Positions 1 to 8,503 of a stretch of 64,000 nucleotides of DNA are shown in pieces. The DNA comes from Ancylomarina sp963977525 (GTDB lineage Bacteria > Bacteroidota > Bacteroidia > Bacteroidales > Marinifilaceae), in NCBI GenBank assembly GCA_963977525.1, contig CAXBPC010000004.1, positions 62,001-126,000 of the forward strand, read 5' to 3'. The notes under the pieces are model-generated. The model was not told the DNA's origin. It saw only the letters and a list, made by a program, of their open reading frames with translations, and did no database searches. Numbering within the stretch: the first letter of the stretch is position 1; every line of letters begins with the position of its first letter. Both the position numbers and the translations under genes were made by a program.

Positions 1-2
1 TT

Positions 3-407
3 CACGATATGGATTGGGAAGTGGCACCAGATAAGCACACCATTAAAACTCGCGAGATTTTGGAGGCTGCTAATTGGCCTGAGGATTATATTCGAGCTGT
101 AGAATCTCATGCCTTTGGATCGTGCAACGAAGTTGAGCCAGTTTCACTTTTAGAAAAGACCTTATATACTGTAGATGAACTTACGGGTTTGATTACAGCA
201 ACTGCTCTTGTTCGCCCTTCAAAATCAATTCATGATGTAAAAGTAAAATCCGTAAAGCGAACCTGGAAAACTAAGAATTTTGCTGCAGGCTGCCACCGCG
301 AAACAATTGATAAAGGAGCCGATATGCTAGGCTTAGAACGAGGCGAATTAATTGAAGGTGTACTAACTGCCATGCAAGGAATTGCTGAAGAACTAGGCCT
401 AGAATAA
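3..407 (+). CDS. HD-domain hydrolase, C-terminal part (5' end outside window)
   Basis: The reading frame is open from base 3 and runs off the left edge, so only the C-terminal ~135 residues are present. The first two visible codons read His-Asp, followed by MDWE, which fits the metal-binding HD motif of HDIG-type phosphohydrolases; the ATG at base 9 is therefore internal and not the start. The rest (TKNFAAGCHRETIDKGADML and a C-terminal 'LGLERGELIEGVL') is helical and resembles the C-terminal part of small bacterial HD proteins with unassigned substrates. The family assignment is good; the substrate is unknown. A long AT-rich inverted repeat follows the stop codon. Confidence 0.75.
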   Translation, partial: HDMDWEVAPDKHTIKTREILEAANWPEDYIRAVESHAFGSCNEVEPVSLLEKTLYTVDELTGLITATALVRPSKSIHDVKVKSVKRTWKTKNFAAGCHRETIDKGADMLGLERGELIEGVLTAMQGIAEELGLE

Positions 408-494
408 TTATGAATTATAAATGATGATTTATGAATGAAGAGTCTATAAGTATCGAAAATCAAATTATAATTTATAACTCCTAATTCATAATTC
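406..494. repeat. AT-rich imperfect inverted repeat after HD gene
   Basis: The arm starting at 406 (aattatgaattataaa) is nearly the reverse complement of the arm ending near 493 (tttataactcctaattcata), with a small insertion. It could act as a weak terminator or be a MITE-like palindrome; there is no T-tract. Confidence 0.45.
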
Positions 495-591
495 AAGATT
501 CCTGTTTTCTATCATATTTCAATATCTGATAAAGCCTTATCTTTATCGTCCAAACTAAAAAACGCTCTTTTGAGCAATAAACCCAATAACC

Positions 592-2649
592 ATGAATAAA
601 CTACTTCTGTTTGTATGTACAGCTTTGATTTTTACGGCTTGTCAACCAAACGAAACAACTACAAAGACTACTAGTGTTGAAAAATCGAATATCGATAAAT
701 CGACAGTAGATGCAACTCTTAATGCTTTGAAAGCAAAATTCCCTAATGCTGACGAGAGCCTTTTATCAAAAGGAGTAAAGCATGTAGCAAATCTTTGGGT
801 TGCTAGCGATGGTTCTGCCGAAGAGTTTAAAACTTTTTGTGAAACCAATTACGTTGCCGATAAAGCTGAGCGTGAGTTGGTCTTCAATAAAATATCTCGT
901 AATATCGAAATCATTACAGGACATTTCAATAAAATTACGCTTGACCTTTTAGAGCCTGTTCATTTGAATACGTTTGAAAAGCATTCTATCGATAATTATT
1001 TTGGTGCATACAGCGTTGGTGCTCATTGGCAAGATGATTTTTACAAAAATAAAATTGCTTTTATTATTGCTCTAAACTTTCCTCCTTTTAGTCTTGAAGA
1101 GAAAGAAGCTATGGCAGGAGAATGGAACCGTCAGCAGTGGGCTTATGCTCGTTTAGGTGACTATTTTACAGCTAGAGTACCAGCTGAGTTATTGCAAGAG
1201 GCAGGTAATGCTGCAGCAGGAGCGGATTTGTATATCGCTGATTACAATATTTTTGTTGGCCATTTAACTGATGCTAATGATAAGCGTTTCTTCCCAGAGG
1301 ATAAGGTTCTTCTTTCGCACTGGAACTTACGCGACGAGATTAAAGCGAACTATGCAAATTCTACTGATGGACTAGAGAAGCAAAAGATTATCTATCAGGT
1401 AATGCAACGTATCATCTCTCAGGAAATCCCTGAAATGGTAATAAATAACGGTAAATACGAGTGGGATCCCTATACAAATGTGGTCTATCAGGATGGTAAA
1501 ACAATTGAGTCGACTCCAGAGCCAAATGAGAGATACCAGCAGATATTGAATAATTTCCACGCTAATAAAGAAATTGACCCATACTATCCTGACCAGAATA
1601 CTTTTATCAAAAGACAGTATGCAGGTGCTAAGGAAATCTCACATGAAAACACTGAGAAGATCTTTACTGATTTCTTAAAGTCTGATGAAACTAAAAAAGT
1701 GGGTGAGCTTATTAAGAATAGATTAGGTCGTGACCTAGAGCCATTTGATATTTGGTACGATGGTTTTAAAGCTCGTAGTGGTATGGATGAGTCTAAACTT
1801 GATGCTCAGACTAGAAAATTGTATCCTAATGCGCCTGCTTTAGAAGCAGATCTATCTAATCTATTAAAGAAATTAGGTTTCTCTAAGGACAGAGCTAAAT
1901 TCCTTGCCGACCATATTGCTGTTGATCCAGCTAGAGGTTCAGGACACGCTTGGGGTGGTGCTAAAAAAGGACAAAAAGCTCATTTACGCACCAGAATAGG
2001 TGCGAAAGGAATGGACTATAAAGGTTATAATATTGCGATTCACGAATTTGGACACAATGTTGAGCAAACAATTTCATTGTATGATGTTGATAATTATGTG
2101 ATGAATGGTGTGCCAAACACTGCATTTACTGAAGCTCTAGCTTTCATCTTCCAGAAGAGAGATATGCTACTTTTAGGTAGAAATGTTGAGTCGGATCAAA
2201 AAGATGCTTTAAAGAAATTAGATTTATTCTGGAGCGCTTACGAAATTATGGGTGTATCAGTTCTTGATATCCGTGTTTGGAAATGGTTGTATGCAAACCC
2301 TGAAGCAGATGCTGCTCAACTTCGAGATGCGACTATGAGAATTGCTAAAGAAATTTGGAATGAGTTTTATGCTCCTGTTTATGGAATGAAAGATCAGACT
2401 ATTTTGGCAGTGTATTCACACATGCTAAATAGTCCGCTATATTTATCTAACTATGCTTTTGGTAATGTAATTGAATTCCAATTAGAAGAACAACTTAAAG
2501 GTAAGAGCTTCCCTAACGAGGTTGATCGTATCTTTAAACAAGGACGTTTAACACCTAACCAATGGATGGTAGAGGCTACTGGCAGCAAGTTGTCAACTCA
2601 GCCATTGATTCAGGCAGCAAACGAATCATTAAAGAAGTTAGCAAACTAA
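592..2649 (+). CDS. Lipoprotein, putative zinc metallopeptidase (HEFGH motif)
   Basis: The 685-residue protein begins with a lipoprotein signal (MNKLLLFVCTALIFTAC), so it is probably anchored in the periplasm or at the surface. An HExxH zinc motif is visible as HEFGH at residues 484-488, in the context 'IAIHEFGHNVEQTISLYD'. A glutamate at about residue 514 (NTAFTEALAF) could be the third, gluzincin-type ligand. The long region before it shows no domain I recognise. It is not a standard M49 (dipeptidyl-peptidase III) protein, which has a longer HExxxH spacing. The metallopeptidase call rests on the motif; substrate and family name are not assigned. It is a single gene, ended by a strong hairpin. 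Confidence 0.65.
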   Translation: MNKLLLFVCTALIFTACQPNETTTKTTSVEKSNIDKSTVDATLNALKAKFPNADESLLSKGVKHVANLWVASDGSAEEFKTFCETNYVADKAERELVFNKISRNIEIITGHFNKITLDLLEPVHLNTFEKHSIDNYFGAYSVGAHWQDDFYKNKIAFIIALNFPPFSLEEKEAMAGEWNRQQWAYARLGDYFTARVPAELLQEAGNAAAGADLYIADYNIFVGHLTDANDKRFFPEDKVLLSHWNLRDEIKANYANSTDGLEKQKIIYQVMQRIISQEIPEMVINNGKYEWDPYTNVVYQDGKTIESTPEPNERYQQILNNFHANKEIDPYYPDQNTFIKRQYAGAKEISHENTEKIFTDFLKSDETKKVGELIKNRLGRDLEPFDIWYDGFKARSGMDESKLDAQTRKLYPNAPALEADLSNLLKKLGFSKDRAKFLADHIAVDPARGSGHAWGGAKKGQKAHLRTRIGAKGMDYKGYNIAIHEFGHNVEQTISLYDVDNYVMNGVPNTAFTEALAFIFQKRDMLLLGRNVESDQKDALKKLDLFWSAYEIMGVSVLDIRVWKWLYANPEADAAQLRDATMRIAKEIWNEFYAPVYGMKDQTILAVYSHMLNSPLYLSNYAFGNVIEFQLEEQLKGKSFPNEVDRIFKQGRLTPNQWMVEATGSKLSTQPLIQAANESLKKLAN

Positions 2650-2670
2650 GTAACTTAGAATATAAGTTTA

Positions 2671-2702
2671 AAATGGCATTCCGTTTGGGATGCCATTTTT
2701 TC
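2671..2702 (+). terminator. Rho-independent terminator
   Basis: A 9-bp stem (AAATGGCAT / ATGCCATTT) is followed by a T-run. It lies 20 bases after the peptidase stop. An in-frame ATG at 2690 for the next gene sits inside this hairpin, which argues against that start. Confidence 0.85.
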
Positions 2703-2749
2703 TTACTTTTGGCATCAGAAGAATCCAATCACCAATAGAATCTTTCCTT

Positions 2750-3388
2750 ATGGAGAATCAGTTTAAGAACAACGCCATACGTGGTCCCATTAACTCATGG
2801 CTATTAAGAATTTTGTCGGATTATATGCACTATAAGTTTGGCGATGTGAAAAGCGCTATGTTTAAAGATCATCCTGATATGGTGGTTGAGATTGGTTCGG
2901 GAGCAGGGGAGAACATGCGTTATTTGAGAAAAGGCACTCATCTTATTGCTATTGAACCCAATGTTCACATGCACGAGAGTTTGACGAAAACGGCCAAAAA
3001 GCATGGAATCAATCTAGAGATTCGTTCTTTAATTGGCGAGGCTATCGACTTGGATGATGAATCGTGCGAGTTCGTTATGAGTACGCTGGTTCTTTGTACC
3101 GTTAAGGATATAGAAGAATGCTTAAAACAGGTGAAAAGGGTATTGAAGCCTTCGGGTAAGTTTGTTTTTATCGAGCATGTTAGAGCCAAAGAGAAAAGCT
3201 TTCTGTCCTATCTTCAGAACATCTTGCACAAGCCGTGGCATTGGTGTTTCGAAGGCTGCCATACCAATAGAGATATTCAGACTGAGATTGAAGCCGCAGG
3301 TTTCTCAGAACTAGAAATAGAAAACTACAATTTGTATTCGGCAATTGTTCCCATCACACCTCAGATAAGGGGGATTGCCATCAAGTAA
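2750..3388 (+). CDS. Class I SAM-dependent methyltransferase
   Basis: The 212-residue protein has the Rossmann SAM-binding motif I VVEIGSGAGEN, an acidic loop ('IAIEPN') at the end of strand 2, and the UbiE/METTL7-like 'RVLKPSGKFVFIEHV' segment. This places it in the Methyltransf_11/25 group, with METTL7-like proteins as the closest resemblance. The substrate is unknown. I chose ATG 2750 over the in-frame ATG 2690 because 2690 lies within the upstream terminator. It has no operon partner; the next ~400 bases hold palindromic repeats. Confidence 0.8.
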   Translation: MENQFKNNAIRGPINSWLLRILSDYMHYKFGDVKSAMFKDHPDMVVEIGSGAGENMRYLRKGTHLIAIEPNVHMHESLTKTAKKHGINLEIRSLIGEAIDLDDESCEFVMSTLVLCTVKDIEECLKQVKRVLKPSGKFVFIEHVRAKEKSFLSYLQNILHKPWHWCFEGCHTNRDIQTEIEAAGFSELEIENYNLYSAIVPITPQIRGIAIK

Positions 3389-3424
3389 GAATTCCTCAAC
3401 TTATTTTCTGACTATAATCCAGCC

Positions 3425-3590
3425 GCACTGTCAGGCTGTGAGAAACGCCGCTGGTGCGCGATTATATCGCGTTCCTTAGCTTTAAAACCAAAACCCACAC
3501 GATAAAATCGTGCGGTAGCGGGGGATATCCTGACAGCGTAGAATACCTGTCAGTGTTTCGTACTGACTCCGCACTCCTGCATATTTGAAT
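3425..3590. repeat. GC-richer palindromic repeat cluster (REP-like) in gene-free stretch
   Basis: The gene-free stretch 3389-3791 contains a block that is GC-richer than its surroundings and full of small palindromes: CGCGATTATATCGCG near 3458, CACGATAAAATCGTG near 3498, and repeated ctgtcag/ctgacag units around 3429, 3530 and 3548. The arrangement resembles REP/RAYT-type intergenic palindromes. It marks the left border of the AT-rich island. Bases 3590-3791 show nothing further. Confidence 0.5.
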
Positions 3591-3791
3591 AGGTAATAAT
3601 ATAGCATTACAATTTCAGTTATATCTTTGCTTTGAATTTGCAATTACATATCTTTGAGATCGTCTGAGAGTTTAGAAAATCTAAACACTAGTTTGCTTTG
3701 TTTGTAGTAATGGCGCGATATCTCATATCATTTTAGCAGTGTGATATTCTAATAGTAAGAATATGAATGCTGTTTTTTGTAACAATAATTT

Positions 3792-4012
3792 ATGCCAGAA
3801 TTAGGTCTGTTTCTTACCAAGAAATCAGTAAGTAAAGCTATGATTTCCAAAAAGGCTGGAATAAGTAAATCAAGGATAAGTGAATTAACTCCTAACCAGA
3901 ATAACAATTGTGAGTAAAAGAGTTATACCTGATTGCATTGGTATTTGATGTAGAGCCAAATGAAATAATGAATGAGATTTTTCAAGGATTAAACCTGATC
4001 ACCACTAACTAA
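3792..4012 (+). pseudogene. Frameshifted XRE/HTH transcriptional regulator of the restriction-like operon
   Basis: Bases 3792-3917 encode 41 residues starting MPELGLFLTKK, including an HTH-like stretch (MISKKAGISKSRISELT), then a stop. A second frame, shifted by -1, continues the same protein with ELYLIALVFDVEPNEIMNEI and ends at 4012. Together the pieces match the small XRE-type regulators that precede Bacteroidota restriction-modification genes, with the shift near 3910-3920. The second part stops only four bases before the methyltransferase ATG, so it was the first gene of this operon. It may be a true pseudogene, a sequencing error or a programmed frameshift; there is no obvious slippery site, so decay or error is more likely. 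Confidence 0.65.
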
Positions 4013-4016
4013 ATTA

Positions 4017-5585
4017 ATGGAACAAATTAATATAACTTCGTTGCACCTTGATTCTCCAATAGATTATTCGGAATTTCTCGCTATTTCTCATTCAGGTTCT
4101 CAATCTAGAGAGTCAAAGAAAGATTTAGGTCAATTTTTCACTCCAAAGGATCTAGCCATCTTTATGGCTTCAATTGCAGATGTTGATATTGAAAAGAATA
4201 GTATTCGAATCCTTGATCCTGGCTGTGGAACTTTAATACTTGCTTCTTCTTTAGTAGAGAAATTGGTTAGTGAAAATGTAAATATTGAAGAGATCATTGT
4301 TGATGCATATGAAATTGATACTTTTCTAGAAAGTGATATCGCTTGGTTAGGTGAGAAGTTAACTTTATGGGGAAGAGAAAGAAATATTAATATAATAATT
4401 AATCATTTCAAAGAAGACTTCATTTTAGCAAATAGGGATTATAATATTCCAATAAAAAACTATGATTATATCATTTCAAACCCTCCATATTTTAAGATAG
4501 GTAAGGAAGATGAAAGATTAGGTGTTTTTAATAAACCACTTAAAGGTCAGCAAAATATATATAGTTTGTTTATGTTGTTGTCTAGTTTTTTATTAAACCA
4601 AGGAGGGCAATTAATTTATTTAGTTCCTCGTAGTTTTACTTCTGGTTCGTATTATCAAAGTTTTAGAGAGCAGTTTTTGAACAATGTTTCAATAAAGTTT
4701 ATTCATCTTTTTTCTTCAAGAGTTGCTGGTTTTAAAAAAGATAACGTTTTACAAGAGAATATAATTGTTAAGGCAATTAATAAAAATGACAGCCTCGATG
4801 ATTTAATTCAGATTTCACAATCGAATGGATTAGATGACTTAAATCATAATTGTTTAAATGTTTTTAGAGAAGCTGATTTAATTAGAGATTTAGGTTCTTT
4901 GTTAGCAATTCATGTCCCAGTTAATAGCCATGAGCAGACATCAATACAGTTGTTTTATCAGTGGCATGATAATTTACAAACCTTAGGTTATAAAGTTTCT
5001 ACTGGACCAGTAGTTCCGTTTAGAAGTAGAGAACATTTAAAAGAAGATACATCATGTGAATATTCTTGTGTTCCTTTATTTTGGATGCATAATTGTAGAA
5101 AGATGGAGTTAACGTGGCCTCTTAAAAAAAGAAATAAGCAAGAATGGATCATTGATAATTTAGAATCTAAATCAAAATTGGTTAACAATGAAAATTTTGT
5201 TATTCTGAGACGATTTAGCTCTAAAGAAGAAAAAGCGAAGATAGTTGCTGTACCTCATTTAAGAGACAGGTTTCAATATGATAAAGTAGGTATTGAGAAT
5301 CATTTAAATTATTTATATAAAATAGATGGAGAATTGACGGAATTTGAAGTTTATGGTTTAAGTGTTTTATATAATAGTTCTATATTTGATTCATATTTTC
5401 GATCATTAAATGGAAATACTCAGGTTAATGCAAAGGAATTGAACTCAATTCCAATGCCTTCTGTTGAAATTATTATAAGAATTGGTCAAGAATATTTAGA
5501 TTCACATAATCAATGTTCTAATGATTTGCAAAGGATAGAATTAATTGATAATATCGTTAATGATATTTTTGTTACACAAAATTGA
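4017..5585 (+). CDS. Eco57I-type N6-adenine DNA methyltransferase
   Basis: The 522-residue protein should methylate adenine in a specific DNA site. Visible motifs are the motif X-like LGQFFTP (37-43), SAM-binding motif I ILDPGCG (65-71) and catalytic motif IV NPPY (155-158) in 'YIISNPPYFKIG'. The order X-I-IV and the C-terminal region after ~residue 300, presumably the target-recognition part, fit gamma-class Eco57I/TaqI-like enzymes. It heads a tight operon (gaps of 8 and 1 bases) with an ATPase and a Toprim-like protein, and no ordinary restriction nuclease is present. The gene is more AT-rich than the flanking core genes, which suggests transfer. The protective-methylase role is inferred from context. 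Confidence 0.9.
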   Translation: MEQINITSLHLDSPIDYSEFLAISHSGSQSRESKKDLGQFFTPKDLAIFMASIADVDIEKNSIRILDPGCGTLILASSLVEKLVSENVNIEEIIVDAYEIDTFLESDIAWLGEKLTLWGRERNINIIINHFKEDFILANRDYNIPIKNYDYIISNPPYFKIGKEDERLGVFNKPLKGQQNIYSLFMLLSSFLLNQGGQLIYLVPRSFTSGSYYQSFREQFLNNVSIKFIHLFSSRVAGFKKDNVLQENIIVKAINKNDSLDDLIQISQSNGLDDLNHNCLNVFREADLIRDLGSLLAIHVPVNSHEQTSIQLFYQWHDNLQTLGYKVSTGPVVPFRSREHLKEDTSCEYSCVPLFWMHNCRKMELTWPLKKRNKQEWIIDNLESKSKLVNNENFVILRRFSSKEEKAKIVAVPHLRDRFQYDKVGIENHLNYLYKIDGELTEFEVYGLSVLYNSSIFDSYFRSLNGNTQVNAKELNSIPMPSVEIIIRIGQEYLDSHNQCSNDLQRIELIDNIVNDIFVTQN

Positions 5586-5593
5586 GAATTGAA

Positions 5594-7204
5594 ATGGATA
5601 AAATAAGTGAAGCTCAAGAAATATTGAAAGAATTAGGTCTTCCTAAAGCTCAACAAAATAAAATTTGTGCTCTAACCTTTTTAGCATTGTGTGGCATAAA
5701 ACCAGATGATGTTTGGCAGGATGTTTCATCTAAAAGCTATACTCTTTCTAAGGGAATTATGGATTTTGTGAATGATAAATATGGACAGGATTACAAACCT
5801 AACACCAGAGAATCATTTAGAAAGCAAGCGATTAATCCATTTCTTGATCATAGAATAATTGATTTAAATCCTGATGATCCAAATTTATCTCCTCAAAGTA
5901 GTAAAACTCATTATGCTATAAAACCACTAATAGTTGAAACTTTAAAAAGTTTTGGGACGATTAACTGGAATGATGCCTTAGAGAATTTTAAAAAGTATCA
6001 GTTTGAGGAAAATATTGAAGAAACTGCTATCATTCAGAATATTAAAATTGGCAATTTTAAATCCATATATGATATGGAAATTGAATTGGGAAGATTTAAT
6101 GTGTTTATAGGGGCAAATGGTTCTGGAAAATCAAATGTTTTAGAAGCATTAGCTATGATTGGAGCTTCGAAAGATAAAGCATTAGATCTCGACGGATTAA
6201 TGAGTAGAGGAGTGAGAATTGCAAAACCAACATTAACACTAAGCTCATTTCTTGGAAAACCAACAAAGAAGAATATTTCAATTGAAGTTAAATTTAATGA
6301 CTCAGAGACTGTTGTGGGCTCAACTTTTCAAAGCTCTGATGATAAAGACATTTATGCAAAGTGGAAAGATCAAAGGGAAGAGGATTTTAATACTATGGGT
6401 TTTATAAATTTCGTCAAGGAAATTTCTGGAAAAAAAGAATTATCAAATGAACTCACAAAAGAATTAGAAAAGATAAAGTCGAATTTATTAACACAGAATA
6501 ATACTTATTCAAATAAGTATTTAAAGGTAATTGCGGATTTTCTGATATATAATTTGTCAACGCAGACACTTAGAGGTTTAAAAACGGATAGTTATAAGGT
6601 ACCATTAGGTATTAATGGAGAAGGTTTAGATTTATTATTGAATAACTTAAATAGAAATGAACGACTGCAACTAGATAAATGTAAAATATTCTTTGATTGG
6701 TTAGAGGAGTTGAAATTTGACAAAGATGACAGTTTAAAATATCAGGGTTATAAACTAGGTAAGAGTGGATCGATCCTATATTTCTCGGATAAATTCATGT
6801 TGAGAAAGAACAATATTTTATCTGCGGAAAATGCCAATGAAGGAATTTTACACGTATTATTTTATTTGGCATTATTTATTAGTAGTAAAACACCAAATTT
6901 CTTCGCAATTGATAATATTGAAACGGCATTGAATCCTAAATTATGCAGAGCACTTATAAAGGAATTAGCTAATCTTTCAGAAACAAATAATAAACAAGCA
7001 ATAATTACAACTCACAATCCTGCAATACTTGATGGTTTAAACTTAAATGATGATTCGCAAAGGTTATTTGAGGTTTACAGAACAGATGAGGGAATGACAC
7101 GGGTACGAAGAATAAAATTCAAGAAAGATTTGTCTGATAAACCAATGAAACTATCCGAAATGTGGACGAAAGGTTTACTTGGTGGAATCCCTAATAACTT
7201 TTAG
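5594..7204 (+). CDS. BsuBI/PstI N-terminal domain fused to OLD/AAA_15-type ATPase
   Basis: The 536-residue protein starts at ATG 5594; an in-frame TTG at 5582 overlaps the upstream stop. Residues 1 to ~135 resemble the N-terminal winged-helix domain of BsuBI/PstI restriction enzymes: LKELGLPKAQQN, 'SALTFLAL'-type helix, GIKPDDVW, YKPNTRESFRKQ, NPDDP and SKTHYAI. The PD-(D/E)XK nuclease half is missing. In its place is an ABC/OLD-like ATPase with Walker A GANGSGKS (173-180), a signature-like NANEG segment, Walker B 'FFAIDNIE' (D440, E443) and switch His474 in TTHNP. The likely role is an ATP-driven DNA sensor that uses the domain for site binding and activates the downstream protein. The fusion is seen in the sequence; the mechanism is inference. 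Confidence 0.85.
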   Translation: MDKISEAQEILKELGLPKAQQNKICALTFLALCGIKPDDVWQDVSSKSYTLSKGIMDFVNDKYGQDYKPNTRESFRKQAINPFLDHRIIDLNPDDPNLSPQSSKTHYAIKPLIVETLKSFGTINWNDALENFKKYQFEENIEETAIIQNIKIGNFKSIYDMEIELGRFNVFIGANGSGKSNVLEALAMIGASKDKALDLDGLMSRGVRIAKPTLTLSSFLGKPTKKNISIEVKFNDSETVVGSTFQSSDDKDIYAKWKDQREEDFNTMGFINFVKEISGKKELSNELTKELEKIKSNLLTQNNTYSNKYLKVIADFLIYNLSTQTLRGLKTDSYKVPLGINGEGLDLLLNNLNRNERLQLDKCKIFFDWLEELKFDKDDSLKYQGYKLGKSGSILYFSDKFMLRKNNILSAENANEGILHVLFYLALFISSKTPNFFAIDNIETALNPKLCRALIKELANLSETNNKQAIITTHNPAILDGLNLNDDSQRLFEVYRTDEGMTRVRRIKFKKDLSDKPMKLSEMWTKGLLGGIPNNF

Positions 7205-7205
7205 T

Positions 7206-7856
7206 ATGAGAGTTGGGGTAATATGTGAGGGGCATACTGATAGAGCTGTTATTGTAAATGTTTTGAAAGGAATAAAATCTCTCGATTCATCTGATATCAT
7301 AGCTATAAGACCTATAGCGGATTATGATGAAACAGATTTAGCAAATATTCCAAAAGATCAGTTTAGTACATGGTCAGTTGTTAAAAAGGAATGTGAAGAA
7401 AGGGAGAAGATTCGGAACTTTCTAAATATAGAGGGGCAAGAAAATGTTGTAATACATTTTGACTCATGTGAATCTGATGATTTTGGTGTTGCTAAACCTA
7501 CGAAAGATGGTAACTATGCAACTAATCTTCGTTCTGCAATTGTTACTAAAATGGATGAGTGGTTAGAAGGTGAATTTATTGATGAAATAATTCATGCTGT
7601 AGCAGTTGAGGAAATTGAATCATGGGTTTTAACAATCTATGAACAAGGAGATTCTTCTGGTAGTGCCGATCCTAAAGCAAAACTTAAAAGATTGTTGAAG
7701 AAAAAAGATATCTCTTATAATCATGACTATAATGGCTTTCTAGAAATAAGTAAAGATTTTAAGAAGGCAAAGAATTTTAAGAAAAAGAAGTATAGAGATT
7801 ATAATGCTAGTTTGAATGAGTTTTGTGCTGAATTAGAAGCTAAAATAGAATTATAA
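7206..7856 (+). CDS. Toprim/DUF4276-like protein, putative nuclease effector
   Basis: The 216-residue protein starts one base after the ATPase stop (ATG 7206; an earlier in-frame TTG lies inside the ATPase gene). The N-terminus MRVGVICEGHTD has the conserved Glu of Toprim-like folds (E8) plus D12. A hydrophobic strand ends in VVIHFDSCESDD (D86, D91, D92), and AVEEIESWVL (E135-W140) matches the DUF4276/RloB-like pattern. The C-terminus is lysine-rich. OLD, Gabija and PARIS-type systems pair similar ATPases with Toprim nucleases, in cis or in trans. By analogy this is the cutting or tRNA/DNA-damaging effector. No activity can be proven from sequence. Confidence 0.65.
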   Translation: MRVGVICEGHTDRAVIVNVLKGIKSLDSSDIIAIRPIADYDETDLANIPKDQFSTWSVVKKECEEREKIRNFLNIEGQENVVIHFDSCESDDFGVAKPTKDGNYATNLRSAIVTKMDEWLEGEFIDEIIHAVAVEEIESWVLTIYEQGDSSGSADPKAKLKRLLKKKDISYNHDYNGFLEISKDFKKAKNFKKKKYRDYNASLNEFCAELEAKIEL

Positions 7857-7870
7857 ATAGAAAATAACAC

Positions 7871-7899
7871 AAGGCTGAGCCACCCGCTCAGCCTTTTTT
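7871..7899 (+). terminator. Rho-independent terminator closing the restriction-like operon
   Basis: A 10-bp perfect stem AAGGCTGAGC / GCTCAGCCTT with a 5-base loop is followed by a T-run, 14 bases after the Toprim-like stop. It shows that the operon ends here. Confidence 0.9.
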
Positions 7900-7987
7900 C
7901 TTTCATTTCTAGTGTAAATTCCCACCACACCAGCTTTCAGTCCTCCCAATCCCAATTTACAATCACATCAGTAGCATAAAACCTTTT

Positions 7988-8210
7988 AAAGCCAGGGGAA
8001 CAGCCCCAAAGCCAATGGAAATAGTACCCAAGTGCAATATAATGTCACACAAGTAAGGGGAATTGCCTCAAACCGCGGGATAGCCACACCTAAGCGCGAT
8101 ATAATCATTCAAAAGCCGGGGGAATTACTAAAAACGACAGGATGGCAGTGAAAAGTCGGGGGCGCTACTCAAAAGTCGGGGGCGGTACGCCAAAATGACA
8201 GAAAGGCACG
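7988..8210. repeat. Degenerate ~20-bp tandem repeat array (about 11 units)
   Basis: Successive units begin near 7988, 8008, 8030, 8051, 8070, 8092, 8111, 8131, 8151, 8171 and 8192. Each opens with AAA(A)G, usually has a G-run core and ends in a C/A-rich piece; the best-conserved pair is AAAAGTCGGGGGCG at 8151 and 8171. Unit length varies from 19 to 22, so it is not coding. The rest of the gene-free stretch 7900-8503 is AT-rich with nothing recognisable. It marks the right border of the island. Confidence 0.6.
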
Positions 8211-8503
8211 AAAAATAGATTTTTACCAAAGCATAATTCCTAAAACATGATAAGTATCATAAAAAAAACACTGAATAGGATTTGATTTTTAGAGAATGAA
8301 CTCATAATTTCATTATGGCAATTAAAAATAATATTTTGAATTCAATTAATTAGTAAAGAAGAAGAGCAAAGGACTCGTTTTGTATTCATATCAATTTTAG
8401 TAGTATAGAGTCTAATTTATTTGTTTTTCGTTTTTGCTTTCCTTATTTAAATTTAACAATAGCTCTTGTTTAAGTTGAAAAAGAGCGTTTAAAAAGTCAT
8501 GTT

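Noticed and set aside
2690..2749. Longer start (ATG 2690) for the methyltransferase
   Set aside because: This ATG lies inside the upstream terminator hairpin, and the extra 20 residues match nothing in the family.
3425..3590. tRNA or structured RNA in the palindrome cluster
   Set aside because: The palindromes are short and no cloverleaf or known RNA consensus could be drawn.
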